Below the pieces are notes generated by a model that saw only the letters and a program-made list of their open reading frames with translations, did not search any database and was not told the DNA's origin. Positions 53,332-62,288 of a stretch of 64,000 nt of DNA are shown here, piece by piece. Position 1 is the first letter of the stretch, and every line of letters starts with the position of its first letter. Made by a program: the position numbers and the translations under genes. The DNA is from Caulifigura coniformis (GTDB lineage: Bacteria > Planctomycetota > Planctomycetia > Planctomycetales > Planctomycetaceae): contig NZ_CP036271.1 of assembly GCF_007745175.1 (NCBI RefSeq), forward strand, positions 4,724,314 to 4,788,313, in the 5' to 3' direction.

Positions 53332-54318
53332 ATGCAGACGTCGCCCTGCTCCCATCACCCCGAATTGCCTGTGTCCAGAGCCGGCCGACTGCGATACAAG
53401 GACCTGAGCCTGACGCAACTGCGGAGCTTCTGCGAAGTGTGCAGGCTCGGCGGGTTCACTGCGGCCGCGAAGGCGATGAGGCTCACCGTGCCCGCGGTCT
53501 GGGAGCAGGTGCGTGCGATCGAATCCCATTATGGCGCCACCTTGTTCGAACGGGCCGGCAATCGTGTGCGGCCGACGAGTCAAGGCCTCCTGCTGCAGCA
53601 AATGGTCAAACCATTGCTTGCGGAACTCGATTCCACGAAAGAAGTGCTGCGTCAGACCGCGGGAATGCGGCCCGAGCGGATTACCGTCGTTTCCAGCCTC
53701 CGCGTGCAGATCCACGAAATCCTGCATGGCATGCGCAACTTCCGCAAGCGGTTTCCCGATATCGGGCTGCGATTACGAGAGGTGGACAGTAGCGATATCG
53801 GACGTCTTCTGACGGAGGGGAATGCGGACCTGGCGGTGATGCTGAAGCCGGCAACCGGGACCTTGCATCATCCGGGCGTCGAATTCGAGTCGGTTCACCA
53901 GATGGACTTTCTTCTTGTCACGCCGCTCGGGCATTCCATCCTGACGAAGCAGCGACTGAGGCTTCAGGATGTCCTGTCTTTCCCCCTTGTCCTCGGCCGG
54001 CCTGAGGCCTTTTCCCGCCGTCGCTTCGAGGCGATCGTACATGCGCTGAGCCCCGGCGCTTCCTATGAAGTTGCCCTGGAGACAAGCAGTGGCAGCCTGA
54101 CGCTTGCCGCCGTGAAGGAAGGGCTCGGAGTCGGCGTGATCGCGGGCACACGCCGTGGCGTGAAGGCCCGCGGCCTTGGAGTCCGCTCGTTACAGCACTG
54201 GTTCGGAGTCGCGGAAGTCGTCCTCGCCCGCCGACAAGGGGCCAGCCTCCCGCCCATTCATCGTGCATTGGCTGACGAGATCCGCAACAGCATTGTCCGC
54301 TCAGACCACGGCACGTGA
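53332..54318 (+). CDS. LysR-family transcriptional regulator
   Basis: A 328-residue protein; the ATG at 53332 is preferred over a GTG six bases upstream. Residues about 22-85 form the winged HTH (LSLTQLRSFCEVCRLGGFTA, LFERAGNRVRPTSQG). The rest is the periplasmic-binding-like effector domain, including ITVVSSLRVQIHEIL and ADLAVMLKP. Divergent from otnK with a T-N11-A palindrome between them, it most likely senses a sugar acid of this pathway and switches the cluster on. Confidence 0.92.
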   Translation: MQTSPCSHHPELPVSRAGRLRYKDLSLTQLRSFCEVCRLGGFTAAAKAMRLTVPAVWEQVRAIESHYGATLFERAGNRVRPTSQGLLLQQMVKPLLAELDSTKEVLRQTAGMRPERITVVSSLRVQIHEILHGMRNFRKRFPDIGLRLREVDSSDIGRLLTEGNADLAVMLKPATGTLHHPGVEFESVHQMDFLLVTPLGHSILTKQRLRLQDVLSFPLVLGRPEAFSRRRFEAIVHALSPGASYEVALETSSGSLTLAAVKEGLGVGVIAGTRRGVKARGLGVRSLQHWFGVAEVVLARRQGASLPPIHRALADEIRNSIVRSDHGT

Positions 54319-54637
54319 GTTACAGAGGCAAGACGACTCAGCTTCCGTGGTGACAGCCCCGCGTGGACTCACTGCAGCACCGAGAACCAAGTCACCCAAA
54401 ACGGAACGTGAACGTCGGCACCCATGATTGGATCGGCCGGATCCGCAGACCAGCGAACTGGAAGAGGCCGCGATTCAGTGGACGGAGAAGCGGATTGACG
54501 CACTTCGGATGGCGTTCTGTGCCCGCGACCGCGACGCTTACGCATTGGGCGTCGATCATGAAAAGCTGCCGCGATCGATGAAGGTAGACCGGTTTGACGT
54601 CCTGCGGAACCAAAGGCGCTGTTGGAGCACGGGTATT

Positions 54638-54740
54638 ATACGCATTCTAATTCAAAGTAGCGCGCCATGGCTGACGCAACCTCTCGCAACACTGCAGCTT
54701 GCGAAGCCCTCGTTGCGTCAGTTTGAATTAGGATGCGTAT
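54638..54740. repeat. MITE-like element with nested inverted repeats
   Basis: Outer arms of 19 bp (54638-54656 and 54722-54740, ATACGCATTCTAATTCAAA-type) match with one mismatch. Inside, CTGACGCAAC (54671-54680) pairs with GTTGCGTCAG (54712-54721). The A+T-rich ends contrast with the G+C-rich genome. There is no internal gene. It could be a non-autonomous transposable element or a large structured RNA/DNA motif. Confidence 0.75.
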
Positions 54741-55189
54741 TATCGTTCCGGATCCCGCCCAACCTGAACGATATTATCGGGTGCGGGTCCCGAAGCTGAT
54801 CGAAGCCTCTGGCTGCGGGGATGAGGTGTCACTGGTCGCTCGGGCGGCAGCAAGGGACTATCCGGTGCATCACCCTTCGCTCAGGGAGCATGGCCAGTTG
54901 GCGAACGTGCCCGCCGAAGCGCAGGATGCCGCGATGCAACTGGCGGCGAACATCATCCGGGAGCACCGGAAGGTCAGTCCGAGGGACATCGTTGCGTTCA
55001 ATGAATCGCAAGACAACCAAGTCCGAGTTCCAGTCCCGCAGGGACGGGCCTGCCGGACAGGACGCCACGATTCACAGATAACGTTCGAATACAGCCGACA
55101 CGGGGCCCCCTCCGAACTGCCAGCGAAAAGTCGCGAGTCGCTTCAGCCGCCTCCGACCGGTTGCGGCTCAGGCTGTGCAGGTAATCAAC

Positions 55190-55455
55190 TGCCTTTGTTG
55201 CGAGCGACGCCGCGGTGAAGATCGCCCCTTCGCCTGCTGGAACGTCAGCCAGAATGGCGACGTGTAGTCGTTCAGCTCGGCCGACATCTACAGCGACAGG
55301 ACGTTCACTCCTTGGTAACGCTCGCCATTGTGCTGCAAGGGCCGCGTGACGCTCCCGGCGGTGTGTTTCACCTGCCAGGGCTGGAACCACGGGCGGCAGC
55401 CCCATTCCCGCGTGACCACAATCTGGTTGGTGATGCGGGTATAGATGATTTGAAC
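55190..55455 (-). pseudogene. ArdC-like antirestriction protein remnant
   Basis: Reading on the minus strand from 55455 gives IIYTRITNQIVVTREWGCRP then WFQPWQVKHTAGSVTRPLQH, NGERYQGVNVLSL, a TAG stop, and MSAELNDYTSPFWLTFQQAK. E-x-G-C-R-P-W, P-x-x-x-N-G-x-x-Y-x-G-x-N-V and the S-P-x-W-L-T-x-x-Q-A strand are the N-terminal ssDNA-binding domain of ArdC-type antirestriction proteins carried by plasmids and conjugative elements. The stop sits where relatives have Trp, and the C-terminal protease-like domain is absent. A relic of a mobile element. Confidence 0.72.
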
Positions 55456-55683
55456 GACAAGGCTCTGAGAAAGGCTGCCCGAGGCGAGAGCGGGCGGAAT
55501 CGGGGAATTGGCCCGCTACTCAGCCCCGGACAGCCACTGTTCCCCGTCTCGACGATCCGATAGCTCGCCATTGCGAAGTGGAGACTCTAATCGCGTTACC
55601 AGAATGCCGACTATTGGTGGCTCATTGAGATGATCAGTTGACCCACTGTACGACGTGTTCAACGAGACGTTTTAATGTTGCGG

Positions 55684-56148
55684 TCATTCAGAAATCCGCT
55701 GCAGAATCAGAGTCGCGCCGCCATCGCTCGTCTCACGGAGTTCGACCTCTTCAGGTGAATATCGAACAACCTGATAGTTCGTCGGGGCCACCCACCACAA
55801 CTGTCTGGCGCCCGACACTCGGCACCAGATTCTGCTAAGAACTTCAATCACGCGTTCGAACGCGCGGGACTTTGGCTGCTCGAAGCGAATGTTGTCGGAC
55901 GTCGCAGACCAACGAAAAGGGATTGTCGTGTATGTGGTCGACGATAGCACTGCGGTGCCGTTTCCGCGGAAAGAAATGGTGCTGTTTGCACCTCCCAAAT
56001 TCAGTTTCCAAATGCCCACAAACCTCTCATCCCCTCGCGGCCAGTGCCACCACGAAAGCATCGACACGAGCACGAGAACAGAGGCGACGAGCAAGCAGCG
56101 GCGTTGTATTCTGGACGATTTGGCTGGTGAGGCTCGCTGCGGGATCAA
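55684..56148 (-). CDS. Small membrane-anchored or secreted protein, lipocalin-like strand pattern
   Basis: A 154-residue protein with a basic N-terminus and one hydrophobic helix (LLVASVLVLVSMLSWW), followed by FVGIWKLNLGGANSTISFRG, NGTAVLSSTT and RYSPEEVELRETSDGGATLI. The G-x-W strand, F-R-x-N-G-T-A turn and terminal strand recur in small planctomycete exported proteins of unknown function. The helix may be an uncleaved anchor. It stands alone between decayed DNA and the glycosidase-like gene. Confidence 0.68.
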   Translation of the reverse strand: MIPQRASPAKSSRIQRRCLLVASVLVLVSMLSWWHWPRGDERFVGIWKLNLGGANSTISFRGNGTAVLSSTTYTTIPFRWSATSDNIRFEQPKSRAFERVIEVLSRIWCRVSGARQLWWVAPTNYQVVRYSPEEVELRETSDGGATLILQRISE

Positions 56149-56328
56149 GGTTGTTTCGCGATTCGGTTCGATCGGATCCCTCTGAAATCGACAGGCGCTT
56201 ATGGAGCAGGACTGAAGAGTGTGCGTTTCGTCCTGGTCGGCTCGTCGTACATGGGATTTCGCAGTCCAACTTGCTGGCGTGCCGTCAGCGTCTGTCGCGA
56301 GGTACTTCTGAACCTGTCTGTGAGCATG

Positions 56329-57765
56329 TCATGGCGCAGGATTGATCTGCAGGACAGCAGGCCCGTCAAAAGGGGCTGTCAACGGAAGCGTTCTCCCTCC
56401 CTCCACAGGCTGTTGCAGATTCTTGAGGCCCTCGATGGGATCAATCCATGTGGCCACGAGTCGTTTTGGTGCCCTGGTGAGGTCAATTGAGACATCACGC
56501 CCGGCAGGGACATAGACGATGTATTCACCGCTGGAAGGGGACGCCAGACAGTAACCCGTTGACGCCAACTCGCCATGAGGCACAGCCTTGTTCAGATTCA
56601 GCCGGAGGGAGCCTTGTCGCAGTTGGCCGAGACTCTTTCGAAGCGGCTCCCAGGTTTCCGGCGCCGCCCGTCCCAGCACTTCATTCCGAAACGGGTCCAT
56701 GAAAATCGGATTGTGACCACGGGTCATGGATTTCCAGGCCCAGTCGGCCGAACCTCCCACACCAAAGAAATGATCCGTGTCCGCGAGAATCACTTTCGCA
56801 CCGGTGGCGGGAGGAGGCGACGTCCGATAGGAGAAGCCATCGAGTGCATTCCGGCTGGGCGAAATCCAGTCAGCCGGCCCCGTAAGCAGCTTCTCATCAG
56901 ACTTCAGCCATTGGTCTTGAGGTCCCATCAGAAACGTCATCCCGACGGGATGCGCCTTGCCTCGTGTCTGTTCCAGCTCCTGGATGAACCGGACAAGATG
57001 CGCCTGCCATTCATACGACTCGGCGCGACTCTCGTTCGCGATCTCGTAGAGCACGTTGTCATAGTCCCCGACAGCGTCGACGACGCGGCGAACGTAGGCT
57101 TCCTGAAGACGCAGCACTTCCGGCGCGAGCAACTGGTGCGTTTCCTGCCCCTTCTGATCACCATTCAAGTCGCCGTTGATACCGTTGACGTTGTTGTCTG
57201 CATGAAACGGGTGAGTTTCCCATCCATCCGCGAGGGCCCATACGCCAAAGCCTTCGAACAACATGACCGAAACGTAGAGTCCACGCTTCTCTGCGCTGGC
57301 GACCCGCTCGCGAAGCCTGTCGAAGTACTCCGGATCAAGCCGGGAGAGATCAAACTTCGGCAGGCCGTCGCGAGCTAAGGCCGGCCCGGTGCGTTTCCAC
57401 GGATGGGGAGCGATCGAGTAGAGCGCTTTGCGGTCGGTCCAAGTCTGCGTAGGCTTCTTCGCGGAATCCCAGCGTGTCATTTCGAACCGCCACAGGCGGA
57501 TGAAGTTGTGGTCGCAGCGTTTGAGGAGATCGAGATAGGCCTCGAACGGAAACTCAGGCGGCGGATCGCCGACGCCGATGTCCTGAAGATTGTTCCAGGT
57601 GTGCGAACCGGTGAGCAAGATGGCCCGGCCGTCGGGACCTGCAAAATAGCGAGGGTTTTCAGGACAAGCCCGCAATGGCCCCAGGGACTCGCCGGCCACG
57701 AGGGGATTCGTAATCCCGCAAAAGATGACCGCTGAAACGCAGGATCGCAGGAGAGCTTCTTTCAT
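56329..57765 (-). CDS. Secreted glycosidase-like protein with C-terminal beta domain
   Basis: A 478-residue protein starting MKEALLRSCVSAVIFCGITN, a signal peptide; the longer reading from 57888 is rejected for that reason. It has RYFAGPDGRAILLTGSHTWN near 38, HNFIRLWRFEMTRWD, LYVSVMLFEGFGVW and NVLYEIANESRAESYEWQ, whose Asn-Glu is a typical clan-A glycosidase acid/base pair. A C-terminal domain (GEYIVYVPAGRDVSIDLTRA) resembles the collagen-binding-like domain following such barrels. It probably degrades an extracellular polysaccharide; it is next to a sulfatase gene. Confidence 0.78.
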   Translation of the reverse strand: MKEALLRSCVSAVIFCGITNPLVAGESLGPLRACPENPRYFAGPDGRAILLTGSHTWNNLQDIGVGDPPPEFPFEAYLDLLKRCDHNFIRLWRFEMTRWDSAKKPTQTWTDRKALYSIAPHPWKRTGPALARDGLPKFDLSRLDPEYFDRLRERVASAEKRGLYVSVMLFEGFGVWALADGWETHPFHADNNVNGINGDLNGDQKGQETHQLLAPEVLRLQEAYVRRVVDAVGDYDNVLYEIANESRAESYEWQAHLVRFIQELEQTRGKAHPVGMTFLMGPQDQWLKSDEKLLTGPADWISPSRNALDGFSYRTSPPPATGAKVILADTDHFFGVGGSADWAWKSMTRGHNPIFMDPFRNEVLGRAAPETWEPLRKSLGQLRQGSLRLNLNKAVPHGELASTGYCLASPSSGEYIVYVPAGRDVSIDLTRAPKRLVATWIDPIEGLKNLQQPVEGGRTLPLTAPFDGPAVLQINPAP

Positions 57766-57811
57766 CGATCGGGCAGCCGGAGTTTCGTGAAGGGTCTCTC
57801 GCGTCGAACCA

Positions 57812-59149
57812 TCATTGCGTGTCCGGTGCCCACCACCCGTCGAGCTTGCGAGTGAGCTCAGCCACCTTCGACGGCTCGTGCGTTGCAAGGTTCTTCAACT
57901 CGTCCGGATCATCCGCGAGGTTGAACAATTCGACGGTCGCATCCGGAAGCCGTTTCTCATAGGGCTTGATGAGCTTCCAGTCGCCTTCGATCACCCATCG
58001 GAACTTGAGGCTGTCCCTGGGAGCGTCCATCGACTGAATGTCATGTTCGAAGATCTCGCCAAAGACGGCCGACCGTGCCGCGACTTGTTGCGAGTCGAGC
58101 AGGTCGATGCCCGGCAGCGTCTCCGGAACAGCCAGGCCGCAAGCCCGGAGCGCCGTGGGCGCCAGGTCGATTGAACTGGCGAGTTGCTTCTCTTCGCGGC
58201 GCGGGGCCACCTTGCCCGGCCAGCGGATCATGATGGGCGTCCGCAGGCCCCCTTCGTAGGGAGACAGCTTCGAGCGAGGGGCGTAAGCGTCGGCATCCGG
58301 CTTGTTGAGCCATCCGTTGTCGGCCAGGTAAAGAACCAGCGTATTGTCCGCAACCTTAAGTCGATCCAGCTCCGACATCAGTTCGCCAACGGTTTCATCG
58401 AACCACTCCACAGAGGCCCAGTAGCGGGCAACTTCATGGTGCGGCGTCAACGACTTGTACTTGTCGATCAGCCGTTCCGGCGCCTTGTGGGGGGAATGGG
58501 GCAGCAGAGGTGCGTACCACAACAGAAACGGCTTTTCGTCCTGGACGGCCTTCGCCATGAATTCGAACGCCGGCTGCATGCCTTCGCGGCCGATCTTAAG
58601 GCCCTCATCGCCATGACGGCCGCCGCGGGTCATGTCGCCGTGCGTCATGCCTTCGGTGAATCCGCCTCGCGTCGCTGGGCCTTCCCACCATTTGCCGGTC
58701 TGAAACGAGACATAGCCGAGCTTTGATCCCAGCACGGCAGGCAGCGTCGCTTCGTCGTCAATGTGGGCGATGTATTCCGTTCTCACTTTCTGGTAGTCGG
58801 GATGGAACTGCACCTGCCGACGGGAAAGCTCGCGAGCCTGCGGCGGAATCGGCGGGTCGTTGCCGACGATGCCATGTTGGTGCGGATACCGTCCTGTAAT
58901 GATCGTTGACAGCGATGGCCGGCAGAGACTCATCGGAACATGGCCGCGGGTGAAGACCAGTGATTCTGACGCCAGACGATCCAGATGGGGCGTCTTCAAT
59001 TGAGAGTGCCCCATGAATTCATAGTCCTTCCAACCGTGATCATCCGAGATGATGAGAACGACGTTGGGTGGGGCGGCTTGAAGGTTCTCCGAGATCAGAA
59101 TCACCGCCATGGCGACGGCGGAGAGCACTCGATGAAATCGTTTCGGCAT
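57812..59149 (-). CDS. Secreted S1-type sulfatase, variant active-site motif
   Basis: A 445-residue protein starting MPKRFHRVLSAVAMAVILIS, a signal peptide. VVLIISDDHGW gives the Asp-Asp metal ligands, and Cys76 in SLCRPSLSTIITGRYPHQHG is the formylglycine position; the usual C-x-P-x-R reads C-R-P-S-L. SYLGYVSFQTGKWWEG-type and LYLADNGWLNKPDADAY strands complete the alkaline-phosphatase-like fold. It is predicted to desulfate polysaccharides after export. Whether the missing Arg still permits maturation is an open point. Confidence 0.88.
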   Translation of the reverse strand: MPKRFHRVLSAVAMAVILISENLQAAPPNVVLIISDDHGWKDYEFMGHSQLKTPHLDRLASESLVFTRGHVPMSLCRPSLSTIITGRYPHQHGIVGNDPPIPPQARELSRRQVQFHPDYQKVRTEYIAHIDDEATLPAVLGSKLGYVSFQTGKWWEGPATRGGFTEGMTHGDMTRGGRHGDEGLKIGREGMQPAFEFMAKAVQDEKPFLLWYAPLLPHSPHKAPERLIDKYKSLTPHHEVARYWASVEWFDETVGELMSELDRLKVADNTLVLYLADNGWLNKPDADAYAPRSKLSPYEGGLRTPIMIRWPGKVAPRREEKQLASSIDLAPTALRACGLAVPETLPGIDLLDSQQVAARSAVFGEIFEHDIQSMDAPRDSLKFRWVIEGDWKLIKPYEKRLPDATVELFNLADDPDELKNLATHEPSKVAELTRKLDGWWAPDTQ

Positions 59150-59280
59150 GGTCGTGATTGCTGAATCAGTAAAGAAGATGAAGGAGCTGGCGACGAGGCG
59201 CCCCTGCGAAGTGGACGCCCTTTCCGCCTGGTCCTCTCGCAAGTCGTGGCTGCGGAATGACGCGATCGAAGGCCGCACGC

Positions 59281-59763
59281 TCACTTTCGTTTTCTCCTAG
59301 GAGGCGCGTCCGGCTCTCCCTCCATTGAGAAATCGAAGACTCCTCCCGACTCCGTCACCTCGGCGGTAAAACCTGATTTGTCGACGGACCGGTACTTGCC
59401 CGGAAGCCGGGTAATGCCTTCGCTGATTCCGCCTCCCGGCAGTTGCTGCCCCGGCTCTTCGATCCAGGAGTCGATATACACCCGGTACTTTCCCGGCGGG
59501 ATGCCCGAATGGCTGACGCTTTGCTCCAGGGCGTAATGGCCGCTCTTGATGAAGCCCATCGCAACGGGAACGTTGGCGTCATTGACGAAGGTGACGTTGC
59601 CGTCGGAGAGGGGTTCGCCATTGAACATGACCGTCCCTGAAACCGGGACTCCGTCGCCGTCGTCGCCGCAGCCGCCGGCAAACAGGAGGACAACCAACGA
59701 GCCCCCTGCGATGTGAGAGCGGAGGCCGGCGAGACGTCGACAACTGGCCAAATATGAGCGCAT
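59281..59763 (-). CDS. Small lipoprotein, planctomycete type
   Basis: A 160-residue protein; ATG 59763 is preferred, with alternatives at 59775 and a TTG at 59778. Signal helix SLVVLLFAGGC has the lipobox Cys near 32. The mature part is VPVSGTVMFNGEPLSDGNVT, a GHYALEQS strand and PPGKYRVYIDSW, a single beta-sandwich domain like the lipoprotein at 49360. Such genes commonly follow DUF1559 genes, as here. The tail is Arg/Lys-rich. Confidence 0.82.
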   Translation of the reverse strand: MRSYLASCRRLAGLRSHIAGGSLVVLLFAGGCGDDGDGVPVSGTVMFNGEPLSDGNVTFVNDANVPVAMGFIKSGHYALEQSVSHSGIPPGKYRVYIDSWIEEPGQQLPGGGISEGITRLPGKYRSVDKSGFTAEVTESGGVFDFSMEGEPDAPPRRKRK

Positions 59764-59868
59764 GTTCAACCCCATCAACTGAACCGGAGCTTGTCAGGAA
59801 TGACGAAAGGAAGCCTTCGTCGTCGAGTCGGAACGTCCGACGCCGAGGAGTTGACCGATCGCGACGCC

Positions 59869-60948
59869 TCAGAACGCCTGCCCGATCACGTTTCCGTCCG
59901 CCCGATCGCCGAGGTAGCAGTAGGTGGGGTAGTCGATATTCTCACTGAGGAACTGGACGGAGCCGTCCGCCATCAGGAACTGGGCGCCGCCAACATGATA
60001 GCTGGCGTGTCCGCCGCCGGCCGCGAAGGCGACCGTCTTGTTGGCCTCGGCCTGCCGCAGATAGAGGCTGTTGATCCGCAGATGGAACAACGCAATCGGC
60101 GTGTTGTTCGCCCAGATCGAGCCGTACTCGCTGTAATGCGGCTTCATTTCACCCATCAGGATCGTGTTCGACGTTCCGTCAGTGGCATCCTTGATGCCGA
60201 GACGCGTGACGCCGCGAGCGAACATGCCGCGGCAGTTGCCGTTGTCCCGGTGCGTGCACCTCCAGCCGCCGCTGACGCCATTGGGCTGGTACCCACCGTC
60301 CGCATTACGGCAGAAGTTCTTGTCAGTGACCGCCCCCGGGCAGTCTCTTCCGATGCTTTGCGGATGACCGATGGTACCGCCCGCAGGAGAGTACATGCGG
60401 GGTTGCACGGAAACGACGACGCCTCCCGCGGCAGCGGCGGACCCTGTGTCCGAGAAGCCGATTCCGTCCACGCGCGCTCCCATGCTGGCGAGAGGACTCG
60501 ACGGGCAACTGGCGATCGAGAAGAAGCGGTTCTCGATGTTTGGGCGGTTTGCGGCGTGCGCCATCGGGAGATTGACGTCGATCTGATTGAAGAGCGGCGC
60601 CTGATCGATATACGGCAGGACCAGCATGAACCATCCGCCTGTGCGTCGCTGGGCCAAGTGCTGTTCCGCGGGTCCGGGCGACGCGCACGAACTGGCCGCG
60701 TTATCCGAAAAAGTGCTCGCATAGGGAAACACGTTGAACGTGTCGTGGTAGTTGTGCATCCCCAGCCCGAATTGCTTCAGGTTGTTCTTGCACTGGGTGC
60801 GGCGCGCGGCCTCGCGCGCCTGTTGAACCGCCGGCAACAAGAGTGCGATCAGGATCGCGATAATTGCAATCACGACGAGAAGCTCAATCAGTGTGAAGCC
60901 TGGTCGCTTCTGCCGATGACCGGGTGAACCAGAACAAGTGTGCGACAT
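59869..60948 (-). CDS. DUF1559 protein with prepilin-type N-terminus
   Basis: A 359-residue protein. [20 protein letters not shown] is the prepilin leader and helix, followed by [20 protein letters not shown] and [20 protein letters not shown]. The C-terminus has [20 protein letters not shown], the second conserved DUF1559 block. Same layout as the protein at 49957 but with many more Cys in the middle. It starts 163 bp from the divergent XylR-type gene, which may regulate it. Confidence 0.93.
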   Translation of the reverse strand: MSHTCSGSPGHRQKRPGFTLIELLVVIAIIAILIALLLPAVQQAREAARRTQCKNNLKQFGLGMHNYHDTFNVFPYASTFSDNAASSCASPGPAEQHLAQRRTGGWFMLVLPYIDQAPLFNQIDVNLPMAHAANRPNIENRFFSIASCPSSPLASMGARVDGIGFSDTGSAAAAGGVVVSVQPRMYSPAGGTIGHPQSIGRDCPGAVTDKNFCRNADGGYQPNGVSGGWRCTHRDNGNCRGMFARGVTRLGIKDATDGTSNTILMGEMKPHYSEYGSIWANNTPIALFHLRINSLYLRQAEANKTVAFAAGGGHASYHVGGAQFLMADGSVQFLSENIDYPTYCYLGDRADGNVIGQAF

Positions 60949-61111
60949 GTGAATAATCCTTGAGCAATATGAGAGAACGCTGACAAATCACCCATTGAAC
61001 CAAGCCGCCACTGGGTTGGACCCAAGAGGCCAACAACAGCATGGAAATCGGCTGACCAATGCGTTATGCAGAAATCTGCAAATCTTGCGCATTTTTTTGC
61101 CAAGGGCAGCC

Positions 61112-62287
61112 ATGAAGAAAACGACTCGGGTGATTGCGCTCGCGGTTCACACCGTCAACTCGTTCTATCGGGGGGTGATTCGTGGCATCTCACGACGGGT
61201 CCATGACCACGCAGATTGGCGTGTCCTATTCGTCCGGGCACAGGCCTCGGTCTCGACCCGCCGAATCCTTTCAAACGTCGATGCCGTGATCACTCACATT
61301 GACCAGCAAGAATGGTGCGAGTTCCTGATCCGCACCGGGATTCCCACGGTCAATATCGACGCGGTCTTGCCCGGTCTGCCGATGCCGCGCCTCAACCTCG
61401 ATGATCGATTCATCGGGCAAATGGCAGCGGAACACTTTTCCTCACGTGGAATTCGAAGATTCGGATTTTTTGGTCAGAACGACCTGCTCTTCTCGCAGGA
61501 GCGTGAGAAGGCATTTCGAGCCGCAGTGCAGTCGATCGGCGGCGACCTGCAGGTCTTTGACGCTCGAGGACGTCAGGACCTCGGGCCGCGGACTTCCCTA
61601 AGCGATACGTTCCTTCGCCTCTGCGACTGGCTCCGATCACTTGAATATCCGATCGGTCTTCTGGCTCCCTGGGACTTCTGGGCACTGGAAGTCATTGAAG
61701 CCTGTCGACAACTTAAACTCCGCGTCCCGGAGGACGTCTCAATCCTCGGGGTCGATAATGACGAACTCTATTGCTCGGTCTCCGACCCCTCGTTGTCGTC
61801 GGTGATCGTTCCCGCCGAAGCCGTCGGCGTTGAAGCCGTGAATCAGGTGGAGAGACTGATCCGGGAACGGCGCACAACGCTCGAGCATGACATTCTGTTG
61901 CCGCCAATCGGGATCGCCACTCGCCGATCAACCGACTTCCTCGCGATTGAGGATGCGGACGTGTTGGCGGCGCTGAACTTCATCCGTGACAATCTCCATC
62001 GGCCGATCCAGGTCCCCGACGTGCTTCGCGCGGTGTCGATCAGTCGCCGCAGCCTGGAGCGAAAAGTCTGGGACGCCGTTGGCATCACATTGGGAGCGGT
62101 GCTTCGTCGCAGTCGCCTCGACCGCGCCAAGCAGCTCCTGGTCGAAAGCGATCTTCCGATCACGGCCGTCTCACGCCGGACGGGCTATACCGATTTGAGA
62201 CACATTGAATTGGCTTTCCGGCAATCGCTGGGCGTGACTCCCAGCGCGTTCCGCAGGAATGCGAATGGCATCAGCCCGCAAACCTGA
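61112..62287 (+). CDS. XylR-type transcriptional regulator (AraC HTH)
   Basis: A 391-residue protein starting MKKTTRVIALAVHTVNSFYR. Residues 5-280 form a LacI/periplasmic-binding-like sensor (GIPTVNIDAVLPG, RFGFFGQNDLLFSQEREKAF, DVSILGVDNDELYCSVSDPS). Residues 290-385 are two AraC helix-turn-helix motifs (VPDVLRAVSISRRSLERKVW, DLPITAVSRRTGYTDLRHIE). Relatives such as XylR activate sugar-utilisation genes on binding a sugar. The surrounding DUF1559, sulfatase and glycosidase-like genes are its probable targets. Confidence 0.92.
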   Translation: MKKTTRVIALAVHTVNSFYRGVIRGISRRVHDHADWRVLFVRAQASVSTRRILSNVDAVITHIDQQEWCEFLIRTGIPTVNIDAVLPGLPMPRLNLDDRFIGQMAAEHFSSRGIRRFGFFGQNDLLFSQEREKAFRAAVQSIGGDLQVFDARGRQDLGPRTSLSDTFLRLCDWLRSLEYPIGLLAPWDFWALEVIEACRQLKLRVPEDVSILGVDNDELYCSVSDPSLSSVIVPAEAVGVEAVNQVERLIRERRTTLEHDILLPPIGIATRRSTDFLAIEDADVLAALNFIRDNLHRPIQVPDVLRAVSISRRSLERKVWDAVGITLGAVLRRSRLDRAKQLLVESDLPITAVSRRTGYTDLRHIELAFRQSLGVTPSAFRRNANGISPQT

Positions 62288-62288
62288 C

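Larger units (their letters stand above)
54319..55683. other. Long region without a clear intact gene
   Basis: About 1.36 kb holding a MITE-like inverted repeat (54638-54740) and an ArdC-like remnant (55190-55455, minus strand). A plus-strand ORF at 54733-55218 (161 codons) starts inside the inverted repeat and has no recognisable family, so I do not annotate it as a gene. The region looks like a decayed accessory insertion. Confidence 0.6.

Noticed and set aside
54733-55218. A 161-codon plus-strand frame after the MITE-like repeat
   Set aside because: Starts inside the inverted repeat, overlaps the ArdC-like remnant, and no part resembles a known protein.
59149-59284. A longer sulfatase start at a GTG at 59284
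   Set aside because: It would place 45 residues before a clear signal peptide.
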